A DNA stretch of 64,000 nucleotides from the NCBI RefSeq assembly GCF_001435235.1, contig NZ_AZGB01000015.1, positions 191,117 through 255,116 of the forward strand, in the 5' to 3' direction. The notes under the pieces are model-generated. The model had not been told where the DNA came from, did not search any database, and worked only from the letters and a program-made list of their open reading frames with translations. The stretch comes from Liquorilactobacillus ghanensis DSM 18630 (lineage in GTDB: Bacteria > Bacillota > Bacilli > Lactobacillales > Lactobacillaceae). The translations under genes and the position numbers were made by a program. This document shows, in pieces, positions 59,285 through 64,000 of the stretch (position 1 is the first letter of the stretch; every line of letters begins with the position of its first letter).

Positions 59285-59653
59285 CTATTTAAGAGTTACA
59301 ACTCCGCCAACTGCTTCAAGTTTAGCTTTAATATCTTCAGCTTCATCCTTAGAAGCACCTTCTTTAACGATTGAAGGTACATTATCAACTAAGCCCTTTG
59401 AATCCTTCAAGCCAAGTCCAGTAATCTCACGAATTACTTTAATTGCCTTGATCTTCTGATCGCCTGATTCAGTTAATTCAACATCAAATGAATCTTTTTC
59501 AGCTTCAGCAGCGCCAGCACCGGCACCAGCTGCTGCAACAGGAGCTGCTGCAGATACACCGAATTCATCTTCAATAGCTTTTACTAAGTCGTTTAATTCA
59601 AGAATGCTGGCTTCTTTCAAATCAGCAATGATTTTATCTTTATCTAATGCCAT
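59285..59653 (-). CDS. rplL: 50S ribosomal protein L7/L12
   Basis: Stalk protein that recruits translation GTPases. It has 122 residues from ATG 59653 (MALDKDKI) after GGAGG; N-terminal dimerisation domain, Ala/Gly hinge (about 36-52) and a C-terminal domain with [19 protein letters not shown]. Co-transcribed with rplJ. Confidence 0.98.
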   Translation of the reverse strand: MALDKDKIIADLKEASILELNDLVKAIEDEFGVSAAAPVAAAGAGAGAAEAEKDSFDVELTESGDQKIKAIKVIREITGLGLKDSKGLVDNVPSIVKEGASKDEAEDIKAKLEAVGGVVTLK

Positions 59654-59702
59654 TTTTGTTTCCTCCATTTTGGTTAATCTATGTTGTTAAAAATAATTAA
59701 AA

Positions 59703-60209
59703 TTAAGCAGCGTCTTCGTCGTTTTTACTATCAGCAACAGCTTTAACTGCATAAGCAAAGTTGCGAACTGGTGCCTGCAATACTGAAAGCAACATTGACA
59801 ACATACCTTCGCGGTTTGGCAGTTTGGAAATAGCTTCGACTTGTTCCAACGAAGCAACTTTGCCTTCGATAATACCACCTTTAATTTCAAGGGCGTCAAT
59901 ATCTTTAGCAAATTTTGCTAAAATTCTAGCTGGTGCAACAACGTCGTCATTTGAAAATGCCACTGCGGTCGGGCCAGAAAAAGTATCATCAAGACCTTCG
60001 TAACCAGCCTTATCAGCTGCGCGTTTCAAATAAGTATTCTTAATAACACGCAATTCCACGCCAGCATCACGTAATTCCTTACGTAATTCAGTTACTTCTT
60101 CAACTGTAACTCCACGATAATTAACTACGACACAAGAAGTAGCATTATTAAATTTTTCAGTAACTTCATCAACAATCGCTGCTTTCTTAGCAATAATTTC
60201 TTTACTCAT
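59703..60209 (-). CDS. rplJ: 50S ribosomal protein L10
   Basis: Anchors L7/L12 dimers to the ribosome. It has 168 residues from ATG 60209 ([11 protein letters not shown]) after [29 protein letters not shown] and the C-terminal L12-binding helix are normal. The L10-L12 complex binds the leader upstream to autoregulate. Confidence 0.98.
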   Translation of the reverse strand: MSKEIIAKKAAIVDEVTEKFNNATSCVVVNYRGVTVEEVTELRKELRDAGVELRVIKNTYLKRAADKAGYEGLDDTFSGPTAVAFSNDDVVAPARILAKFAKDIDALEIKGGIIEGKVASLEQVEAISKLPNREGMLSMLLSVLQAPVRNFAYAVKAVADSKNDEDAA

Positions 60210-60218
60210 GAATTTCAC

Positions 60219-60386
60219 CTCCTATTATTAAAAATAATCGGTCTGACTTTCCCATATAAAAATCCCTATGCCTACCTAGACACAGAGACTATTTTCCCAA
60301 GTAAATAATTAATTATTACTCCTCGGCAGGTACTGGATTAAGGCTTGCGCCACCTGAGTCTTAGGTAGAGTCATAAAAAAATTGAC
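60219..60386 (-). ncRNA. Ribosomal protein L10 leader with attenuator
   Basis: The minus strand contains CCTAAGACTCAGGTGG and, downstream, CAGTACCTGCCGAGG, the L10(L12)4 binding core of Firmicute L10 leaders. Further on TCTCTGTGTC pairs with GGCATAGGGA, followed by TTTTTATAT, forming the attenuator before rplJ. Confidence 0.88.
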
Positions 60387-60393
60387 CTTAACA

Positions 60394-60422
60394 AGGATAT
60401 CATATAACCAAGCCAAAGTCAA
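60394..60422 (-). promoter_or_regulatory. rplJL promoter
   Basis: Minus-strand TTGACT-N17-TATCCT, just upstream of the L10 leader and just after rplA. Confidence 0.7.
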
Positions 60423-60444
60423 TCATCATTCAAATTAATAATTT

Positions 60445-61134
60445 TTAAAGTGCATTACTATCAAGTGTAACACTTGGTCCAAAGGTTGAAGCAAGTGAAA
60501 CATGCTTGATATATTGTCCCTTAACTGAAGCTGGACGTGATTTAGCAATAATGCTTTGAATAGCATTAAAGTTAGCAGTTAAGTCGTCAACACTGAAAGA
60601 TACCTTACCCAGTGGAACATGTACATTACCAGCTTTATCCGTCCGATAAGTAACCTTACCAGCTTTGGATTCACTAACAGCTTTAGTAACGTCCATTGTA
60701 ACTGTGCCAGTCTTCGGGTTAGGCATCAAGCCTTTCGGTCCTAATACACGACCCAAACGGCCTACTTTAGCCATCATATCAGGTGTTGCAATTGCAACAT
60801 CAAAATCAAGCCAGCCATCTTGAATGCGTTGAACTAAATCGTCATCACCAACTACATCAGCACCAGCTTCGGTTGCTTCCTTAGCTTTAGCACCTCTAGC
60901 GAAGACAACAACTTTTTGTTCTTTGCCGGTACCGCTTGGCATAACAACCGCGCCACGTAACTGCTGATCTGCTTGTTTTGTATCCAAGTTCAGATTATAC
61001 GCAACTTCTACAGTAGCATCAAAATTAGCAAAATCAATTTTCTTTACTAATTCCAGAGCTTCTGCAACATTATATAATTTACCTTCCTCGACCTGTTTAA
61101 CAGCTTCGAGATATTTCTTACCTTTTTTAGCCAT
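60445..61134 (-). CDS. rplA: 50S ribosomal protein L1
   Basis: Forms the mobile L1 stalk and represses its own operon. It has 229 residues from ATG 61134 ([11 protein letters not shown]) after CAAGGAGG; 16 in-frame codons upstream are leader. The region [20 protein letters not shown] is diagnostic. Confidence 0.98.
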   Translation of the reverse strand: MAKKGKKYLEAVKQVEEGKLYNVAEALELVKKIDFANFDATVEVAYNLNLDTKQADQQLRGAVVMPSGTGKEQKVVVFARGAKAKEATEAGADVVGDDDLVQRIQDGWLDFDVAIATPDMMAKVGRLGRVLGPKGLMPNPKTGTVTMDVTKAVSESKAGKVTYRTDKAGNVHVPLGKVSFSVDDLTANFNAIQSIIAKSRPASVKGQYIKHVSLASTFGPSVTLDSNAL

Positions 61135-61235
61135 TGGTTTATTTCCTCCTTGCAATTGTGGTGTAACGGATATACCTCCCACTTGACGCAGCTGCTTTCA
61201 CAGCGCGTCCGACTGAGAAGCAGGACCGTAGAAAA
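61135..61235 (-). promoter_or_regulatory. rplK-rplA intergenic leader with hairpin
   Basis: Minus-strand GACGCGCTG-tgaaag-CAGCTGCGTC hairpin, then GTGGGAGGTATAT, a motif also found before rplK. The repeat of GTGGGAGG suggests an L1-binding or translational element; inferred. Confidence 0.45.
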
Positions 61236-61661
61236 CTAATCTTCTACAACAAAGCCCATGCTTCGTGCAGTACCTTCAACCATGCGCATTGCAGCTTCAA
61301 CATCTGCAGCGTTTAGATCTTGCATTTTTGTTTCTGCGATTTCCTTAACCTGATCTTTGGTTACTTTTGCAACCTTCTTGGTATTCGGTTCGCCAGAACC
61401 ATGTTCAACACCAGCAGCTTTTTTCAATAAAACTGCAGCTGGTGGAGTTTTGGTTACAAAATCAAATGACCGATCTTCATAAACACTAATTACAACTGGA
61501 ATAATCATCCCTGCTTGATCAGCAGTCCGTGCATTAAATTCCTTAGTGAATCCCATAATATTGATTCCAGCTTGTCCTAAAGCTGGTCCAACTGGGGGAG
61601 CTGGTGTCGCTTTACCAGCAGGAATCTGTAACTTAACAACGTTAACAACTTTTTTAGCCAC
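61236..61661 (-). CDS. rplK: 50S ribosomal protein L11
   Basis: Part of the GTPase-associated centre. It has 141 residues; [20 protein letters not shown] and the C-terminal [11 protein letters not shown] are typical. GTG start, 8 bases after AAGGAGG. Confidence 0.98.
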   Translation of the reverse strand: MAKKVVNVVKLQIPAGKATPAPPVGPALGQAGINIMGFTKEFNARTADQAGMIIPVVISVYEDRSFDFVTKTPPAAVLLKKAAGVEHGSGEPNTKKVAKVTKDQVKEIAETKMQDLNAADVEAAMRMVEGTARSMGFVVED

Positions 61662-61738
61662 GGTACATACCTCCTTAAAGTCCGTGCGTGGTACGGATGG
61701 CTATTTATATTTAGCCTCCCACATGCATGTAAAACATA
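61662..61738 (-). promoter_or_regulatory. Probable L1-responsive leader of rplKA
   Basis: The minus strand reads GTGGGAGGCTAAATATAAAT and continues AGCC, giving a GGCTA/TAGCC stem, then a TCCGT/ACGGA stem just before the rplK ribosome site. The sequence resembles the L1-binding leader of Firmicute rplK operons; assignment is from memory. Confidence 0.5.
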
Positions 61739-61745
61739 CTTAAAT

Positions 61746-61774
61746 AGTATATCATCTAATTAAAATAAATACAA
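61746..61774 (-). promoter_or_regulatory. rplKA promoter
   Basis: Minus-strand TTGTAT-N17-TATACT between nusG and rplK. Confidence 0.75.
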
Positions 61775-61776
61775 CA

Positions 61777-62328
61777 CTAAGCTAATTTATCAACCTGATC
61801 ATAATTCAATTCAGTCGCTGTTTCTCGACCAAACATATCAATATTAACTCGTAATTTCATTTTTTCTTGATCGATTTCAATTACTTTGCCAACTAATCCA
61901 GCAAAAGCACCTTCAACAATTGTCACTGATTCTCCAACTGAAATATCAAAATCAACATGGCGTGAGCTCATACCCAATCGACGTAAAATCAACTCAACTT
62001 CTTCGTCAAGTAATGGTGCCGGCTTACTCCCAGCTCCATGTGAACCAACAAAACCAGTTACTCCTGGAGTATTCCGGGCAACATACCACGATTGATCACT
62101 CATTACCATTTCGACTAAAACATAACCAGGAAAAGTTTTTTTACTTTCAACTTTATCTTTCCCAGTCTTAGTTGTTTCATGTTCTTCTTCTTCCGGAACA
62201 ACTACACGAAAAATATAATCTTTCATACCCATCGATTGAGCTCGAGATTCTAAGTTTGCTTTTACTTTATTTTCATAACCAGAATAAGTATGCAGTACAT
62301 ACCATCTTTTTTCCAATGTTTCTGCCAT
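61777..62328 (-). CDS. nusG: Transcription elongation/antitermination factor NusG
   Basis: Binds RNA polymerase and modulates pausing and termination. It has 183 residues: an N-terminal NGN domain (WYVLHTYSGYENKVKANLE, WYVARNTPGVTGFVG) and a C-terminal KOW domain (EGAFAGLVGKVIEID). The ATG follows AAGGAGG. Confidence 0.98.
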   Translation of the reverse strand: MAETLEKRWYVLHTYSGYENKVKANLESRAQSMGMKDYIFRVVVPEEEEHETTKTGKDKVESKKTFPGYVLVEMVMSDQSWYVARNTPGVTGFVGSHGAGSKPAPLLDEEVELILRRLGMSSRHVDFDISVGESVTIVEGAFAGLVGKVIEIDQEKMKLRVNIDMFGRETATELNYDQVDKLA

Positions 62329-62350
62329 TTTCAGACCTCCTTAAGAGTAA

Positions 62351-62379
62351 AATAAAAAAACCTCGCATAAACGAAGTTT
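62351..62379 (-). terminator. Terminator-like hairpin in front of nusG
   Basis: Minus-strand AAACTTCG-tttatg-CGAGGTTT followed by TTTTATTTT. It lies only about 15 bases after a -10 (TGCTATACT, 62393-62398), so transcripts from that promoter would begin with this hairpin; it may also stop secE transcripts. Confidence 0.75.
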
Positions 62380-62392
62380 CTCTGCTATTGAT

Positions 62393-62401
62393 AGTATAGC
62401 A
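62393..62401 (-). promoter_or_regulatory. Extended -10 upstream of nusG
   Basis: Minus-strand TGCTATACT between secE and nusG, with a weak TTAAAA -35. Confidence 0.55.
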
Positions 62402-62433
62402 TAAACTTAACCAGATTTTTAACTTTAAATCTA

Positions 62434-62601
62434 CTAAATCAAAAAATTAATTGCCCATTGAACTGCAAAATCAACGATTGCAAAAAAAACTGCAAACAAA
62501 ATCGAAGTCATAATGACAGTTGAAGTATCACTTAATGCTTCTTTTCTAGTTGGCCAAGTCGTTTCCTTCATTGCCTTAATTACACTTCTGCAAAATTTCA
62601 A
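62434..62601 (-). CDS. secE: Preprotein translocase subunit SecE
   Basis: Small essential membrane subunit of SecYEG. It has 55 residues: an amphipathic start with the family motif MKETTWPTRKEAL and one span (about 29-53). TTG start, 8 bases after GAGGAGG. Location between rpmG and nusG is the universal Firmicute one. Confidence 0.96.
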   Translation of the reverse strand: MKFCRSVIKAMKETTWPTRKEALSDTSTVIMTSILFAVFFAIVDFAVQWAINFLI

Positions 62602-62713
62602 CTTTAGTTCCTCCTCGGATTAGTAAACTGCCGTTGTCACAACTTATTAGTAAACATATCTTTTATACTGAAATAACAACTTTTAATCAATAATATAGTT
62701 AGCATGATTTCAA

Positions 62714-62863
62714 CTAACGGGTTTCTTGATGAAGTGTATGCCGGTTACAGTGTTTACAGAACTTTTTTACCTGCAAACGTTCAACCCGATTGGGATTAGC
62801 AGTAATCGTGTAATTACGCGACCCGCATTCCGAACACGCTAACGCCATTTTCTTTTGTGCCAT
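62714..62863 (-). CDS. rpmG: 50S ribosomal protein L33
   Basis: 49 residues from ATG 62863 ([14 protein letters not shown]) after TTAAGGAG. It carries two zinc-type pairs (CSEC, CKHC), so it is the zinc-binding C+ form. The 13 codons upstream are not supported. Confidence 0.96.
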   Translation of the reverse strand: MAQKKMALACSECGSRNYTITANPNRVERLQVKKFCKHCNRHTLHQETR

Positions 62864-62892
62864 AATAATTCTCCTTAATATTAACCAGTGCA

Positions 62893-62922
62893 ACTTTAGC
62901 ATGTCAACAAAACAATTGTCAA
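62893..62922 (-). promoter_or_regulatory. rpmG-secE promoter
   Basis: Minus-strand TTGACA-N18-TAAAGT, the -35 overlapping the yacP stop. A second TTGACA (62902-62907) with TTAATA 17 bases on is an alternative, though its start point would be very near the ribosome site. Confidence 0.6.
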
Positions 62923-63455
62923 TTTTTAAAATCTTTTTTTTCTAATTGCTGTCGTAGGGCATCCAATTTTTGCAACTGTTGTTTATTCCATGGTACCCGC
63001 CGAACACTGGCCTCATCCTGATACTTTCGTGATTGACTTCTAACTTCTTGATCAGCCCGTTTAATGTCACGTTCAAGCTCCCAAGCCGGAATTCGCATAG
63101 CTCCTTGTGAGAAAATCGTCCATTGTTCCGCTTGATCACTAGTCGCAACCGTTACTAATGTCAGTGGCGATTGCAATTGCTTAGTCAATGCTTCAATATA
63201 AGAATCTGCCGTTTGTTCTTCAGCCGTCCAAACTACTTCTAAACCCGTCTGCTGATAATTTTGAGCAAGTCCCGGAACATACATTGCATCAAAGACAACG
63301 ATAATATGATAATTTCGCTGTCGCCGATAGTTCGCCAAAATATGCAACAACTGATCGCGCGCATCCTCCAACCGGTCAGCTTGCTTTAATTTATTCAATT
63401 TAGGCCAATTACCGATCATATTATATGCATCGACAATCAAAATGTTACGTTTCAT
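62919..63455 (-). CDS. NYN-domain ribonuclease YacP/Rae1
   Basis: PIN-like nuclease; the Bacillus homologue Rae1 cleaves mRNA in the ribosomal A site. It has 178 residues, [13 protein letters not shown] and [10 protein letters not shown] supplying acidic residues, and [10 protein letters not shown]. It lies one base after rlmB. The sigH gene often found after it is absent; rpmG follows directly. Confidence 0.92.
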   Translation of the reverse strand: MKRNILIVDAYNMIGNWPKLNKLKQADRLEDARDQLLHILANYRRQRNYHIIVVFDAMYVPGLAQNYQQTGLEVVWTAEEQTADSYIEALTKQLQSPLTLVTVATSDQAEQWTIFSQGAMRIPAWELERDIKRADQEVRSQSRKYQDEASVRRVPWNKQQLQKLDALRQQLEKKDFKN

Positions 63456-63456
63456 T

Positions 63457-64000
63457 TTAATTTCCTCTCGAAGTAAATCCCTGATAAATTAATAAGCCGG
63501 CAGCTACACTTGCATTGAGACTTTGGACATGACCAATCATTGGAATTGTCAATAGCTGATCACACTGTGCTTTTAACAAAGGCGAAATTCCCTTACCTTC
63601 ATTACCAATGATCAAAGCTACTGCTCCTTGGGCATTCCACTTGCGATAATCCTGACCAGTCATATCAGTTCCAAATACCCAAAAATTTTCTTTTTTCAGT
63701 TGTTTAACAGTCTGAACTAAATTATTAACACGTGCAACCGGAACATGTTCAATTGCACCAGTTGAAGTTTTAGCAACTGTTGCTGTCAATTGAACTGCAT
63801 GTCGTTGCGGAATAATAATTCCCGTAACTCCTGCCGCATCAGCCGTCCGCATAATCGACCCCAGATTATGTGGATCTTCAATATTATCTAAAATCAGCAA
63901 AAAAGGAGCCGTTTCTTGCTGTGCAGATCGTTTTAGTATTTCTGACAAAGTTGCATATTGATAAGCCGCTATAGTCAACAAAACTCCTTGATGATTCTGG
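63457..64000 (-). CDS. rlmB: 23S rRNA (guanosine-2251-2'-O)-methyltransferase, 5' end outside window
   Basis: SpoU/TrmH-type enzyme. The frame is open to the right edge (NHQGVLLTIAAYQY), so the N-terminal RNA-binding domain and start are missing. The visible SPOUT domain has ILDNIEDPHNLGSIMRTADA, LIIGNEGKGISPLL and IPMIGHVQSLNASVAAGLL. An internal TTG at 63981 could be mistaken for a start. Confidence 0.95.
   Translation of the reverse strand, partial: QNHQGVLLTIAAYQYATLSEILKRSAQQETAPFLLILDNIEDPHNLGSIMRTADAAGVTGIIIPQRHAVQLTATVAKTSTGAIEHVPVARVNNLVQTVKQLKKENFWVFGTDMTGQDYRKWNAQGAVALIIGNEGKGISPLLKAQCDQLLTIPMIGHVQSLNASVAAGLLIYQGFTSRGN

Noticed and set aside
61546-62399. Plus-strand frames over rplK and nusG
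   Set aside because: Antisense shadows of well-identified genes.

Overview
The window is core chromosome of a low-GC Gram-positive bacterium, most probably a member of the Lactobacillaceae. The main grounds are gene content and order: HPr kinase, NiaR and PncB, an NrdHEF cassette, a 787-residue SecA without a zinc tail, long HPF, an MprF, an ECF-type FolT, and many TTG/GTG starts behind strong AAGGAGG-type ribosome binding sites. I see no phage, insertion sequence, CRISPR array, tRNA or rRNA gene. Nearly all genes lie on the minus strand, so reading goes from high to low coordinates. Plus-strand exceptions are yvyE, the CPBP protease gene, the ABC-F gene and nrdHEF.

Right end (about 59.2-64.0 kb): rlmB (cut by the edge), yacP, rpmG, secE, nusG, rplK, rplA, rplJ, rplL. 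This is the usual ribosomal/transcription cluster, with promoters and leader RNAs visible (L10 leader, a probable L1/L11 leader, a short hairpin before nusG). mprF follows rplL where rpoB would often be. At 52.8-56.4 kb is nrdHEF behind two NrdR boxes. At 44.2-52.8 kb is an informational block: ybxB-like methyltransferase, tadA, SRP RNA, dnaX, ybaB, recR, yaaL, tmk, darA, holB, yabA, rsmI and an acyl-ACP thioesterase.

At 43.4-44.1 kb, folT sits behind a THF riboswitch. Then come tsaB-rimI-tsaD (t6A tRNA modification), convergent with an ABC-F gene. Next are rex, a YdiL-like CPBP protease and groES-groEL under a CIRCE operator. A looser, AT-rich stretch (29.8-35.3 kb) holds a solitary MetQ-like lipoprotein, a KimA-like potassium importer and tagO, with the longest non-coding gaps of the window.

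The left half is again dense: yvyE/comFA-comFC, hpf, secA, prfB (with the programmed +1 frameshift), ftsE-ftsX, a MinJ-like PDZ membrane protein, phoP-phoR, pstSCAB and phoU. After these come pspC, a small membrane protein, hprK-lgt-gpsA-trxB, pgcA, niaR-pncB and uvrB-uvrA (cut by the left edge) with a LexA-type box.

The window looks like ordinary housekeeping DNA, and I did not find a convincing new multi-gene system. The most unusual points are these: a PstB whose Q-loop and ABC signature are non-canonical; a cluster of four same-direction TTCACAA half-sites between rex and the ABC-F gene; two in-frame small ORFs separated by stops upstream of metQ; a promoter-hairpin arrangement in front of nusG; and repeated CTTGACAG elements at niaR/pncB.
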